DNA of 64,000 nt from Pelagibacterium luteolum (GTDB taxonomy: Bacteria; Pseudomonadota; Alphaproteobacteria; Rhizobiales; Devosiaceae): NCBI RefSeq assembly GCF_900100665.1, contig NZ_FNCS01000014.1, forward strand, positions 20,221 through 84,220, in the 5' to 3' direction. The notes under the pieces were generated by a model, which was not told the origin of the DNA, made no database searches, and saw only the letters and a program-made list of their open reading frames with translations. Shown here piece by piece: positions 1 through 9,019 of the stretch (positions within the stretch are counted from its first letter, which is position 1; each line of letters starts with the position of its first letter). Both the position numbers and the translations under genes were made by a program.

Positions 1-682
1 GCTCGGCATGGTTGGTCGCAGCGATGACGATGACATAGCTCGGAAGCTGGTCGAGCTGCATCAGCAAAAACGAAACGACACGCTTGATCTCGCCAGTCTC
101 ATGCGTGTCGCCACGCTCTTTGCCGATGGCGTCGAACTCGTCGAAAAAGAGTACGCTCGGCCGGGTACGAACATAGTCGAAAAGTTTGCGCAGGCGGGTA
201 TTGGTTTCGCCCAGATAGCTGCCGATGAGCGCATCGTAGCGGACCATGAAGAATGGCAAACCCAAGGCTTCCGCAACAGCCTCGGCAAACGAGGTCTTGC
301 CGTTACCTGGAGGGCCCGACAGCAGGACGCGATGACGCGGTTCGTAGCCATGAGCACGCAAGACATCCGCACGCACATGTTCTTCGATCAGTTGTCGGCC
401 GCCCTGCTGGACGGGTAGCGGCAGGAGAAGTTGGGCCAACTGCGCCCGTGGTTCGATCTCAAGGATCGAATCCTTGCCGGCGCCAGCTAAATTGATGGTT
501 GTGGTGAGGGCTGGCGGCGTCACCGGAACAGCAGACAACGCCCGTTCCAGACGATCCGCCACGATATGATGATTCTGCGCACGCTCTTCGGCGACCAGGG
601 CCTCGGCTGTTGACTTCAGCATATCCCGATCGCCGGTCGCGCCGGCGCGTACGAGGGAAACGAGAAGGTCACTACGGGCCAT
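1..682 (-). CDS. ietA: IetA-type AAA+ ATPase, 3' end cut by window edge
   Basis: This AAA+ ATPase starts at an ATG at 682 and runs off the left edge after 227 codons. I read Walker A GPPGNGKTS at about residue 121, Walker B VLFFDEFDAIG at about 176 and a sensor-1 like AATNHAE near the truncated end. A short helical N-terminal region precedes the ATPase core. The layout matches IetA, the ATPase partner of the subtilisin-like protease IetS. IetAS was first described as a toxin-antitoxin and incompatibility pair on an Agrobacterium Ti plasmid and later as an anti-phage module. The protease gene would lie outside the window, downstream. It is clearly diverged from the second IetA at 62038-63045. 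It sits just past the end of the trb operon, a plausible cargo position. Confidence 0.85.
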   Translation of the reverse strand, partial: MARSDLLVSLVRAGATGDRDMLKSTAEALVAEERAQNHHIVADRLERALSAVPVTPPALTTTINLAGAGKDSILEIEPRAQLAQLLLPLPVQQGGRQLIEEHVRADVLRAHGYEPRHRVLLSGPPGNGKTSFAEAVAEALGLPFFMVRYDALIGSYLGETNTRLRKLFDYVRTRPSVLFFDEFDAIGKERGDTHETGEIKRVVSFLLMQLDQLPSYVIVIAATNHAE

Positions 683-827
683 GGTTGCTGACGGATCTTT
701 CACATTCTTTGGACGACGCCGTCCGATATCGAATCCTACACCAAAAGTCGTCAACTGTCTTGATGCTGCCTCTATCGTCACCAACGGTCTGGAAGTGGTA
801 CATCTTGCTCACGAGCGGGCAGCGATT

Positions 828-1046
828 TCATGTTCCAGATCGCGCTTTCGCAAAGGCCCGATCCGTTGCCATGAACCGCTGGACCATCGGCGCTATGAGC
901 TTCGTGGGATCAGGGATTGGCTGCCCGGTCTCGCGGCCGAGCACCTCGGCATAAGCGACGAGATCCCGATTGACGGCGGCCGGCAGTTCGATGGTGACCA
1001 TAACTGGCTTCTCGTCAACGATGGGCCCGAGCTTGAGCTTGGTCAT
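828..1046 (-). CDS. DUF2274 family protein
   Basis: A 72-residue protein beginning MTKLKLGP, characteristic of the DUF2274 family found directly after trbI in conjugative elements. The ATG at 1046 is chosen over an upstream in-frame codon because AAGGAAGAG lies just before it. It follows trbI by 13 bases and is probably the last gene of the trb operon. The function is unknown. The small basic/hydrophobic composition gives no enzyme motif. Confidence 0.85.
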   Translation of the reverse strand: MTKLKLGPIVDEKPVMVTIELPAAVNRDLVAYAEVLGRETGQPIPDPTKLIAPMVQRFMATDRAFAKARSGT

Positions 1047-1059
1047 GGTCGACTCTTCC

Positions 1060-2238
1060 TTATTGATATGGCTCGAGCACAAGGTCCCGATTGACCAGAA
1101 TCCGCACGGGAAAGCCCGGGCGAATGGTCAAGGTGGGCTGGATGTTGATCTGACGCTGCACGATCTGCTGGCCGACGTCCTGGGCGGTGCCCTGGGCGCT
1201 CTCGCGAATGACATCGGCGATCTCGCTCTCCTCGCCTGACGATCCGAGGTTCGTTCCGACGCCAAGGAGGGTCGAAAGCGCGGCCGCCTGGAAGATGCGG
1301 CCCCAATGATAGTCCACCTCGTCTTCAAGGCCGGCGAAGCCCATCGTGTCGGTTCCCGGCTGGTTATCCAAGAGGATCGACCGACCATTAGGCAGGATCA
1401 GGCGATCCCATACCAGAAGAACACGGGACTGCCCGAAGGCGATCTGGCTGTCATAGCGGCCGATGAGCCGCGCGCCCTGGGGGATGAGGAGATAGCGCCC
1501 GGTCGGCGTGTCATAGACCGGGCTCGTCACCTGGGCAGTGATCTGGCCGGGGAGGTCCGATCGAATACCCGTGATCAGCGCGGCCGGTATGATCGAACCC
1601 GCCTGCACGAGATAAGGAGAGGCCGGCAGCATCAGGGTTTCGGCGCTGACGGCGCGCGTATCGGCCTCGCCGGTCAGGAAGTCGAGCTTGCGATCCTGCA
1701 TATTCTGTGCGGCACCGGCGTCGAGCGGCAGAGGTGCTTCGGCAGCGACCGGAGCGATCAAGTCCGGCATGGTGAGCTGCGGAAGCGATGGCAGGCTTTG
1801 CGCCGAAACGGCCGTGTTGGCGCCGACGAAGAGCTGGCTCAAACGCGCGGATTCGATCTCGGCCAGGCGCGCCTGCTCCTCGCGGTCGATGGCGGACGGC
1901 TGGAGCGGCGGCACCACAACCGGCTGGCCGCGCTCCTGGGCTTCGAGAATGGCGCGACCAAGATCGCCGGGCAGCGCCGGGCCGAGCTGGGGCACGCCGG
2001 CATAGTCGGACGGCAGGGTGTTCAAGCCCTCGGCGGCCGGGCGGTTGTCGATGCTGTAGAGTTCCTGACCGGGATCGGCGCCGCGGCGGTTGGTGTCGAG
2101 CGCCCAGATCAGCGCGCCGAGCACAGCAACGCCCGAGACGCCGACCAGGCCGATGATGACGCGGCGCGACAACCGGGTGACCTTCGGCATTTCGGGCTGC
2201 AGCCGCAGCTCGGCGCGAATGTCGGGCGCCTCGCTCAT
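1060..2238 (-). CDS. trbI: Conjugal transfer protein TrbI (VirB10 family)
   Basis: A 392-residue VirB10-like scaffold that spans the inner membrane and reaches the outer-membrane pore of the type IV secretion channel. It has a short cytoplasmic N-terminus, one membrane segment at about residues 27-47 (IIGLVGVSGVAVLGALIWAL), a proline-rich periplasmic linker, and a C-terminal TrbI domain. That domain contains the conserved GSIIPAALITGI, PQGARLIG and GRSILLDNQPGTD motifs. Its ATG overlaps the stop of trbG by four bases, indicating translational coupling. Confidence 0.96.
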   Translation of the reverse strand: MSEAPDIRAELRLQPEMPKVTRLSRRVIIGLVGVSGVAVLGALIWALDTNRRGADPGQELYSIDNRPAAEGLNTLPSDYAGVPQLGPALPGDLGRAILEAQERGQPVVVPPLQPSAIDREEQARLAEIESARLSQLFVGANTAVSAQSLPSLPQLTMPDLIAPVAAEAPLPLDAGAAQNMQDRKLDFLTGEADTRAVSAETLMLPASPYLVQAGSIIPAALITGIRSDLPGQITAQVTSPVYDTPTGRYLLIPQGARLIGRYDSQIAFGQSRVLLVWDRLILPNGRSILLDNQPGTDTMGFAGLEDEVDYHWGRIFQAAALSTLLGVGTNLGSSGEESEIADVIRESAQGTAQDVGQQIVQRQINIQPTLTIRPGFPVRILVNRDLVLEPYQ

Positions 2239-3251
2239 GGCCGCCGCCCATCGGTGCGCACGATCCGCACGATGCGCTGGCTATTGCCGTCGCCGAGGCG
2301 CAGTTCGGCGGCGGCAAAGAGGCGGTCGACGATCATGTAGTTGTCGCGAACGCGGTAGTTGACCAGTTCGGTGCCGCCGGCCGCGCCGATGGTGAAGAGC
2401 GGGGGAAGTTCCCCTTGGACAATGCCGGACGGAAACTCGATATAGACTTTCTGACTATCGTCGAAGGCGCGTAGCGGGCGCCATGGCGTGCTGTCGCCCT
2501 CGATCGCGTAGCGGAAGTTGAGATTGGCGATATCGACGCCCTGGGCGATGGGGGTCTGGGCCTGCACCTGGGCGTTCTGCTGGCGCAGGGCGATGAGCTG
2601 GTCTTGAGGGTATTGCCACGAGACCTGAGCCATATAGGCCGTCTCGGTCGAATTGAACTCGAGGAGATAAGTGCGCCTATCGGTGTTGATGATCACGTTG
2701 GTCGTCAGACCCGGCCGCGTCGGCTTGACGAGAATGTGGATCTGGCGCGCGTCCCCCGCTCCGCTTTCCGTGTCTCCCACGATCCAGCGCACGGTGTCGC
2801 CGAGCGCGACGGGACCGGCGCCGACAAGGGATTCGCCGGGTTGCAAGGCGATGTCCGTGACCTGACCGGGGGCGGCGTAGACCTGATAGAGTGCGCCGGC
2901 GGTGAAGGGATAGACCTGAACCGCATTGATATAGCCGTCCTGGCTCGGCTCCATGCGGGCTTCCTCATTGGCGTCGAGCACGCGATCGGCGGGATCGCGA
3001 TCGTCAGGCTCGCGCTCGGCGTCGAGGGGACGGAGCTGGCCGGGCAGCGGCAGCGGTGTCGGCAGTTCCACAACCTGCACCGGCGCGGGCGGGTCGACGG
3101 TGAGCACGGCCGGGGCCATGTCGTCATAGTCGATCTCGGGCGGGATGTAGGTGCGGTTGGTGGCGCAGCCCGACAGCGCGAGGGCGAAGACAAAAATGGC
3201 CGGCAGGGAGACGGGCAGTTTTTTTGGGCTGATGGTGCGTGCGATGCTCAT
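2235..3251 (-). CDS. trbG: Conjugal transfer protein TrbG (VirB9 family)
   Basis: A 338-residue VirB9-like component of the outer-membrane core complex. The N-terminus carries a lipoprotein-type signal ending in ALSGC (about residue 29), so the protein is probably lipidated, like VirB7/VirB9-type core subunits. The CagX/VirB9 domain follows, with the conserved segments VYPFTAGALYQVY and, near the end, NYMIVDRLF. The start overlaps the trbF stop by four bases and the end overlaps trbI. Confidence 0.95.
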   Translation of the reverse strand: MSIARTISPKKLPVSLPAIFVFALALSGCATNRTYIPPEIDYDDMAPAVLTVDPPAPVQVVELPTPLPLPGQLRPLDAEREPDDRDPADRVLDANEEARMEPSQDGYINAVQVYPFTAGALYQVYAAPGQVTDIALQPGESLVGAGPVALGDTVRWIVGDTESGAGDARQIHILVKPTRPGLTTNVIINTDRRTYLLEFNSTETAYMAQVSWQYPQDQLIALRQQNAQVQAQTPIAQGVDIANLNFRYAIEGDSTPWRPLRAFDDSQKVYIEFPSGIVQGELPPLFTIGAAGGTELVNYRVRDNYMIVDRLFAAAELRLGDGNSQRIVRIVRTDGRRP

Positions 3252-3940
3252 TGTCCGAGTTCCCTCGACCAGTTGATGGCGTTGACATAGACGCCCAGCG
3301 GATTGGCGCGCAGGGCATCGGCGGTGCGGGGCTGGCGGATGATTGTGGTGAGGATGGCGGTCCAGCGCTCGGTGCGGGCGAGCTGGCCGTTCTCATAGCG
3401 GCGCTCGGTCCAGGCGATGCGGAACGAACTGTCCGACGCCCTTATGACACTCGACACCTCGACGGCGATCTGTTCGCGGCCGACCCGCTCGAACGGTTCG
3501 CTCAAGCGGGCATAGTCGTTGAGCGCCATGGCGCCACGATCGGTCGTGTAATTGTAGGCGTCGAGCCAGTTCTGCCGCACCACGACGGGGTCGGCCGAGA
3601 TCGAACGGACCTGCTCGATGAAGCGGGCGAGATGCCAGGCGACCTGCGCATCGGTGGGTTGGTAATCGGCGATGGCCGGGGCGACGGTGCGGGCCTCGCC
3701 ATGCTGGTCGACTTCCACCACCCAGGGCACCACGGTTCCGCGCGCCGACTGCCAGACAAGCGCGGCGGCAAAGCCGGCTGTGAGGATCAGCGAGCCAAAG
3801 GCCATCAATCGCCAGTTCCGGGCCTGCACGCGAGCCGAGCCGATACGTTCGTCCCAGACCTGGGCCGCGCGTTGGTACGGCGTTTCGGGTTCGGGCGTTT
3901 CGCCGTAGTGGGATTGAGGGCGTCGAAAGAGCGAAAACAT
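3248..3940 (-). CDS. trbF: Conjugal transfer protein TrbF (VirB8 family)
   Basis: A 230-residue inner-membrane assembly factor of the VirB8 family. A membrane segment (LMAFGSLILTAGFAAALVW) is followed by the periplasmic VirB8 fold with NWLDAYNYTTDRGAM and the FRIAWTERR strand. The frame continues open upstream, but the arginine-rich stretch before MFSLFRRP is antisense to the trbL C-terminus. The ATG at 3940 shares one base with the trbL stop codon and is the natural start. Confidence 0.95.
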   Translation of the reverse strand: MFSLFRRPQSHYGETPEPETPYQRAAQVWDERIGSARVQARNWRLMAFGSLILTAGFAAALVWQSARGTVVPWVVEVDQHGEARTVAPAIADYQPTDAQVAWHLARFIEQVRSISADPVVVRQNWLDAYNYTTDRGAMALNDYARLSEPFERVGREQIAVEVSSVIRASDSSFRIAWTERRYENGQLARTERWTAILTTIIRQPRTADALRANPLGVYVNAINWSRELGQ

Positions 3941-5265
3941 CAGCGGTCGTCCTGCTGGAGGGAAACGGAGGCGCCGCCGCCGCCGGAATCGCCGGAGCGG
4001 ACGACGTGAGCGGCGGTGGTGACGCCGTGGCTCATGGTCTGGGACCGGTGCATGCGCCTGGCCCATTCGGGTTGACCGGAAGCTCCCGCTGCGGCCCCTG
4101 CGGCATCGGCGGATTGGTTCGGGGTGCTCTGACCTGCTGCGGCGCGCACCGTGTTGGCCCCCGCTGCGGCGCCTTCGCGCAACGGGGCCACGGCACGTTG
4201 GCCCAAGGCCCGCATGCCTTGACCGGCAAGAGCACCGCCCGCGCCGATCATGCCGCCGACACCGCCGGGGATGGCGCCAGGACCGGTCTTGCCCGAGGTT
4301 TCGGCGCCGATGGAATAGGCGGACGAAGCGGCGCCGCCAGCCGTCGCCAAACCACGTGCAGCACCCGGGACCGCACCAGCAAGGGCGCGGCCACCCATGA
4401 AACTGGCTGCGCCTATGCCGGCGACGGCAAGGCCGGTGCCGGCAGCCGCTCCCGCGCCGAGCTGGGGCGCGCCGGACACCAGGCCGGTGGCGATGCCGGG
4501 GCCGAAGATCGACAAGCCCATCAGCGCAAGCGCGGCAAGGACCAGCGCCATCGCATCAGAGATGGTGGGCTGATCACCCCCAAAGCCCTGGGTGAACTCA
4601 TTGAAGAGGCCAGAGCCAATGCCGACGATGACGGCCAGGACCAGAATCTTCACCCCGGAGGCAACGATATTGCCCAGGACCTTTTCGGCAAGGAAGGCGG
4701 TCTTGTTGAAGAGCGCGAAGGGGATGAGGACGAAGCCGGCGAGCGTCGTCAGCTTGAACTCTACCAGCGTCACGAAGATCTGCACCGACAGCACGAAGAA
4801 GGCGATGAGCACGATGATCCAGGCGACCAGCAGCACGACGATCTGCACGAGGTTGAAGAAGACGGCCGGAAAGCCGAGCAACTGACTGGCGGAATCGAGC
4901 AGCGGTTGCGCGGCGTCGAGCCCGGTCTGGGCGACGGCGCCGGGGCGCAGAAGTTCATCGGCGGTGATCTGGGAACCGCCGGCCAACAGCCCAAGCCCGG
5001 AAAAGCTCTGGAAGACGATCTGGGCGAGGCCGTTGAAGTTGCCGATGATGAAAGCGAAGAAGCCGATATAGAGGGTCTTCTTCATCAGGCGCTGGATCAC
5101 GTCCTCGTCGGCGCCCCAGGCCCAGAACAGGCCCGCGAGCGTGATGTCGATGACGATCAGGGTGGTCGTGAGAAACGCAATCTCGCCGCCCAACAGCCCG
5201 AAGCCAGAGTCGATATAGGTGGTGAAGGTGTCGAGGAAGCGGTCGATGACGCCGGTATTGTTCAC
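3940..5265 (-). CDS. trbL: Conjugal transfer protein TrbL (VirB6 family)
   Basis: A 441-residue polytopic inner-membrane channel protein. The N-terminal two thirds contain five to six hydrophobic helices, including TTLIVIDITLAGLFWAW and the long VVLLVAWIIVLIAFFVLSV. The C-terminal third is a low-complexity Gly/Ala-rich tail, as in most TrbL proteins. It starts at ATG 5265, overlapping the upstream trbK-type gene by four bases. It acts with TrbE and TrbJ in pilus and channel assembly. Confidence 0.95.
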   Translation of the reverse strand: MNNTGVIDRFLDTFTTYIDSGFGLLGGEIAFLTTTLIVIDITLAGLFWAWGADEDVIQRLMKKTLYIGFFAFIIGNFNGLAQIVFQSFSGLGLLAGGSQITADELLRPGAVAQTGLDAAQPLLDSASQLLGFPAVFFNLVQIVVLLVAWIIVLIAFFVLSVQIFVTLVEFKLTTLAGFVLIPFALFNKTAFLAEKVLGNIVASGVKILVLAVIVGIGSGLFNEFTQGFGGDQPTISDAMALVLAALALMGLSIFGPGIATGLVSGAPQLGAGAAAGTGLAVAGIGAASFMGGRALAGAVPGAARGLATAGGAASSAYSIGAETSGKTGPGAIPGGVGGMIGAGGALAGQGMRALGQRAVAPLREGAAAGANTVRAAAGQSTPNQSADAAGAAAGASGQPEWARRMHRSQTMSHGVTTAAHVVRSGDSGGGGASVSLQQDDR

Positions 5266-5654
5266 GGGGCCAGCTCCCCATGTCCGGATTCTTGATCATC
5301 GACCGCTTCCTCTGCGGTCTCCCCTACAGGGGGCAGCGCGGAGGAGACCGATCCGACAGTGTCGGTTCGACTTTGCTCTCGTGGTTCGGGCGCGCGCTCG
5401 GTGCCCAGGAACCGCCGCTGTTCTTCCGACCAGGCAGCGAGGCAGCTTTCATCCTCGGCGGCCGCCATGCCGAGGTCGCGGCAGCGGATCAACTCGGCGT
5501 CTCCCGTGCTGGAACCGGAGGAGACCGAACCCGGTACAGCTTGGCGGCCGGCATCGAGATTATGGAACATGACGATCAGCGCGACGGCCGCGATCACCAG
5601 CGTGGCGACCAGCGTCAGCCGCACGACGATGCTGTCTTGGGGACGCGGGCGCAT
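5262..5654 (-). CDS. trbK: TrbK-alt type putative entry-exclusion protein
   Basis: A 130-residue protein with one N-terminal membrane segment (LTLVATLVIAAVALIVMF) and a conserved cysteine motif, LIRCRDLGMAAAEDESCLAAW. That motif is typical of the alternative TrbK family found between trbJ and trbL in alphaproteobacterial ICEs. By position and family it probably contributes to entry exclusion, i.e. blocking redundant transfer into a cell already carrying the element. The start lies two bases after the trbJ stop and the end overlaps trbL. Confidence 0.85.
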   Translation of the reverse strand: MRPRPQDSIVVRLTLVATLVIAAVALIVMFHNLDAGRQAVPGSVSSGSSTGDAELIRCRDLGMAAAEDESCLAAWSEEQRRFLGTERAPEPREQSRTDTVGSVSSALPPVGETAEEAVDDQESGHGELAP

Positions 5655-5656
5655 GG

Positions 5657-6559
5657 TCAGTTGCCGAACATGCGCACGAATTGCGGCTGATAGGGCGTGC
5701 CGGCCATGAAGCGCGAAAAGTGCTCCTGGGCCTGCTCGTACTCGGCGGCCTGCCGTGCCTGCTCGATGGCGTCGGCCCGACCCTGAGCCGCGAGAAGCGC
5801 GGTCAGGTCGGAGAGTTGTTGCGACTGGACGGCGATAAGCTGGTTGCCGGCCTGGACGGCCTGCAAGGCGCCGACCGCCGATTGGCTGGCGTCCACGAGT
5901 TGCCCGGTCTGGCGCTGGCTCTGTTCTATATTGCCGACGGCACCGGCGCCGACCTGCAAGGCGTGCTCGAACGCCTGAACGGAATCCTGCCAGCGGGCGC
6001 GAGCGGTGTCGACAAGCTGGGCATCGGTCTGGCCAGAGGCGAAGCCGGAATAGGATTGCTGAAAAACCTGCTCGATCGATTGCACGTCATAGGCCAGCCG
6101 CTCGGCCTGGCGCAGCAGCATTTGCATGCGGGTGTGGTTGGATTGAATGTCCGAGAGCAGCGAGGTCGGCAACGAGGTGAGGTTCCGCGCCTGGTTGAGC
6201 AGCATGGTGGCTTCGTTCTGGAGGCTGACGATCTGATTGTTGATCTGTTCGAGGGCGCGGGCGGCGGCGAGGACGTTTTCGCCGTAATTGGTCGGATCGA
6301 AGACGATGCTCGGGCCGAAGATGAAGGCGCTCGCAGGAGCCGGGATGAGCACGGCAATGGTGCCGGCCGTTGCGGCCAGCAGCGCGGCAACGGCCCCGGC
6401 GCGCAGAAGGACCGAACGGATCGTGTCGTTACGGCGGCTTCGCTTATGGGCAGCGATGTCGCGGGCGGGCGCCACATCGAGAAAGCCGGTCTCTCCGTCT
6501 TCGGGCAGCAGCACGCGCGTGCTGTGGTCCGTCGTGACGATGCGGGGATCATTGGTCAT
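5657..6559 (-). CDS. trbJ: TrbJ (VirB5 family), internal start within the fused frame
   Basis: A 300-residue reading from the internal ATG at 6559, which is preceded by AGGAGG at 6565-6570 with five-base spacing. This is as good a ribosome site as any in the operon. After a roughly 50-residue N-terminal extension comes a secretion signal (LLRAGAVAALLAATAGTIAVLI, then PAPASA). The periplasmic TrbJ body follows: FDPTNY, then long coiled-coil helices rich in Q and A. TrbJ/VirB5 is a minor pilus component and must be exported, so translation from this internal start is more plausible for the working protein than the TrbE fusion. It ends three bases before the trbK-type gene. Confidence 0.7.
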   Translation of the reverse strand: MTNDPRIVTTDHSTRVLLPEDGETGFLDVAPARDIAAHKRSRRNDTIRSVLLRAGAVAALLAATAGTIAVLIPAPASAFIFGPSIVFDPTNYGENVLAAARALEQINNQIVSLQNEATMLLNQARNLTSLPTSLLSDIQSNHTRMQMLLRQAERLAYDVQSIEQVFQQSYSGFASGQTDAQLVDTARARWQDSVQAFEHALQVGAGAVGNIEQSQRQTGQLVDASQSAVGALQAVQAGNQLIAVQSQQLSDLTALLAAQGRADAIEQARQAAEYEQAQEHFSRFMAGTPYQPQFVRMFGN

Positions 6560-9007
6560 GTTGTCCTCCTCGGGATCGGGGATGCGGTTGGTGAGATCGG
6601 GGATCAGTTCGGCGGCCCAGGTGAGCCCGCGCGCCTCGAGCCAGGCGGCGAGAAAGCCGTCGCTGCCGTGCTCCGCGACGAGACTGGCGATCTGGGGCTG
6701 GTCGGTGCGGTCCGAGGCCGCGCATAGGGCGAGCCCAATGGGCCCGAGCCCCAGCTCAAAGAGCCGATTGCCGCGCCGGCTCTGACAGTAATAGTCGCGC
6801 TTTGGCGTCGCCTGGGCGATGATCTCGATCTGGCGATCATTGAGCCCGAAGCGGCGATAGATCGCCATGATCTGAGGCTCGATCGCCCGATCGTTGGGCA
6901 GCAATATCCGCGTGTGGCAGGAATCGACCACCTCAGCGGTGAGCGTGCTCTTTTCGAGCTGGGCCAGCGATTGGGTGGCGAACAGCACCGACGCGTTCTT
7001 TTTCCTGAGCGTCACCAGCCACTCGGCGAGCTGGCCGGAAAACCCGTCGTCTCCGAGCGCCAGCCAGCCCTCATCGACGATGATCAGCGTGGGTCGGCCG
7101 TCGAGGCGCGCGGCAATGCGGTGAAACAGATAGGACAAGGTGGCCGGAGCGGCGCCGGTCTCCAGCAAGCCTTCGGTCTCGAAGGCGATCACCGAGCTGT
7201 CCCCGAGATGTTCGGCCTCGGCGTCGAGCAGCCGCCCCCAAGGACCGCCCACACAGTAGGGCTTGAGGGCGAGCTTCAGGTCATTGGACTGCAAAAGCAC
7301 CGCCAGCCCGGTGATCGTCCTTTCTTCAATCGGCGCGGAGGCCAGCGAGGTGAGCGCCGACCAGACGAGTTCCTTGATCTGCGGCGTGACGGTGACGCCC
7401 TCGCGGTGCAGAATGGCGGCGATCCATTCGGCGGCCCAGGCGCGTTCGGCCTCCCCGTCGATGCGGGCCAGCGGTTGCAGCGCCACGAGATCGTCGGGGT
7501 CCTCGGAGAGCGTGCCGCCGAGATCGAACCATTCCCCGCCCATACCGAGACAGGCGGCGCGGATCGAGCCCCCAAAATCGAAGGCGAATACCTGGCTGTT
7601 CTCGTACCGCCGAAACTGAGCCGCCATCAAAGCGAGCAACACGGACTTGCCCGCGCCGGTCGGTCCAACCACCAACGTATGGCCAACGTCGCCGACATGA
7701 AGCACGAAGCGGAAGGGCGTCGCCCCGGCCGTCTGGCCGTGGAACAACGGCGGTGCCTTGAAGTGCGCATCCTCGTCCGGTCCGGCCCAGACCGCCGAGA
7801 ACGGGATCATGTGCGCCAGGTTCAGCGTCGAGATCGGCGGCTGGCGCACATTGGCGTAGCACTGGCCGGGGATAGAACCGAGCCAGGCTTCGATGGCGTT
7901 GAGTGTTTCGGGGATGACGGTGAAGTCGTGGGCCTGGACCAGCTTTTCGACAAGGCGCAGCTTCTCGGTGGCGATGGCCGGATCGGCGTCCCACACGGTG
8001 ACGGTCGCGGTGATAAGGGCCTCGCCGATGGCATCCGAGCCCAGTTCCTGCAGGGCCATGTCGGCATCGAGCGCTTTGTTGGCGGCATCGCTGTCGAGCA
8101 GCGCGGCAGGCTCGTTGGTGACGATCTCCTTGATGATCGCGCCGATCGACTTGCGCTTGGCGAACCAGTGCCTCCGGATCTTGGTCAGCAGCCTTGTGGC
8201 GTCGGTCTTGTCCAGGAGAATGGCGCGCGTCGACCAGCGGTAGAGGAAGGCGAGACGATTGAGGTCGTCCAATATCCCCGGAAAGGTCGTTGCCGGAAAA
8301 CCGATGACAGTCAGCGTACGGATATGGTGATCGCCCAGGCGCGGCTCGAGGCCGCCGACAAGCGGTTGGTCGGCGAGAAGCGCATCGAGGTGCATCGGAA
8401 CGTCGGGGACCCGCACGCGCTGGCGATTGGTCGAGATGGTGGAATGCAGGTAAGTGAGCGTCTCGTCGTCATCGAGCCAGGCGAGCTCGCGCATGAAACT
8501 GTCGAGCAGGCCGAGCACGCGATCGGTGCGATCGATGAAGCCGCGCAGCAGGTCATGGGCATCGACGCCGGACTTTGATTTGCCCTCGTAGAGCCAGCTT
8601 TCCGCGCGTGACGCCTCCTCGGCGGGCGGCAGCCAAACGAAGGTCAGAAAATAGCTGCTCTCGAACAGCACGCCAGCTTCCTCGAACTGGGCCTTGCGTT
8701 CCGCGTCGAGCAGGGCCGAGGCGGGATCGGGAAACAGGCTTTCGGGATAGTCTCCTGCCGGATGACGCTGCGCCTCGAAGAACAGCGCCCAGCCCGAGCC
8801 GAGGCGGCGCAGCGCGTTGTTGAGCCGTCCGGTGGTGCCGACCAGCTCAGCCGGAGTGGCGCTGTCGAGATCCGGCCCGCGAAAGCGCGCTGTCCGCTGG
8901 AGCGAGCCATCCTTGTTGAGCACGACACCCGACGCGATGAGCGCGGCCCAGGGCAGATAGTCGGAAAGGAGGCGTCCTTTGCGGCGATATTCGGCGAGGT
9001 TGAGCAT
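5657..9007 (-). CDS. trbE: TrbE ATPase with TrbJ continuing in the same frame (fusion)
   Basis: One uninterrupted 1116-codon frame. Residues 1-816 are TrbE/VirB4, the hexameric ATPase that powers pilus assembly and DNA transfer: an N-terminal CagE-type region, Walker A GPTGAGKS at about residue 447, Walker B TLIIVDEGW at about 642 and ATQSLAQLEKS shortly after. TrbE normally ends near residue 815-820 with its own stop. Here no stop intervenes and the frame runs through a complete TrbJ (residues 817-1116). A strong ribosome site and an ATG lie exactly at the junction, so free TrbJ can also be made. The true trbE start is ATG 9007, with GGGAGG upstream. Whether the fused polypeptide is functional is unknown. 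Confidence 0.9.
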   Translation of the reverse strand: MLNLAEYRRKGRLLSDYLPWAALIASGVVLNKDGSLQRTARFRGPDLDSATPAELVGTTGRLNNALRRLGSGWALFFEAQRHPAGDYPESLFPDPASALLDAERKAQFEEAGVLFESSYFLTFVWLPPAEEASRAESWLYEGKSKSGVDAHDLLRGFIDRTDRVLGLLDSFMRELAWLDDDETLTYLHSTISTNRQRVRVPDVPMHLDALLADQPLVGGLEPRLGDHHIRTLTVIGFPATTFPGILDDLNRLAFLYRWSTRAILLDKTDATRLLTKIRRHWFAKRKSIGAIIKEIVTNEPAALLDSDAANKALDADMALQELGSDAIGEALITATVTVWDADPAIATEKLRLVEKLVQAHDFTVIPETLNAIEAWLGSIPGQCYANVRQPPISTLNLAHMIPFSAVWAGPDEDAHFKAPPLFHGQTAGATPFRFVLHVGDVGHTLVVGPTGAGKSVLLALMAAQFRRYENSQVFAFDFGGSIRAACLGMGGEWFDLGGTLSEDPDDLVALQPLARIDGEAERAWAAEWIAAILHREGVTVTPQIKELVWSALTSLASAPIEERTITGLAVLLQSNDLKLALKPYCVGGPWGRLLDAEAEHLGDSSVIAFETEGLLETGAAPATLSYLFHRIAARLDGRPTLIIVDEGWLALGDDGFSGQLAEWLVTLRKKNASVLFATQSLAQLEKSTLTAEVVDSCHTRILLPNDRAIEPQIMAIYRRFGLNDRQIEIIAQATPKRDYYCQSRRGNRLFELGLGPIGLALCAASDRTDQPQIASLVAEHGSDGFLAAWLEARGLTWAAELIPDLTNRIPDPEEDNMTNDPRIVTTDHSTRVLLPEDGETGFLDVAPARDIAAHKRSRRNDTIRSVLLRAGAVAALLAATAGTIAVLIPAPASAFIFGPSIVFDPTNYGENVLAAARALEQINNQIVSLQNEATMLLNQARNLTSLPTSLLSDIQSNHTRMQMLLRQAERLAYDVQSIEQVFQQSYSGFASGQTDAQLVDTARARWQDSVQAFEHALQVGAGAVGNIEQSQRQTGQLVDASQSAVGALQAVQAGNQLIAVQSQQLSDLTALLAAQGRADAIEQARQAAEYEQAQEHFSRFMAGTPYQPQFVRMFGN

Positions 9008-9019
9008 TTTGATCCTCCC

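Noticed and set aside
6914..8578. A 554-codon plus-strand open frame
   Set aside because: It is antisense to trbE, which has clear Walker motifs. GC-rich coding DNA often leaves the opposite frame open.
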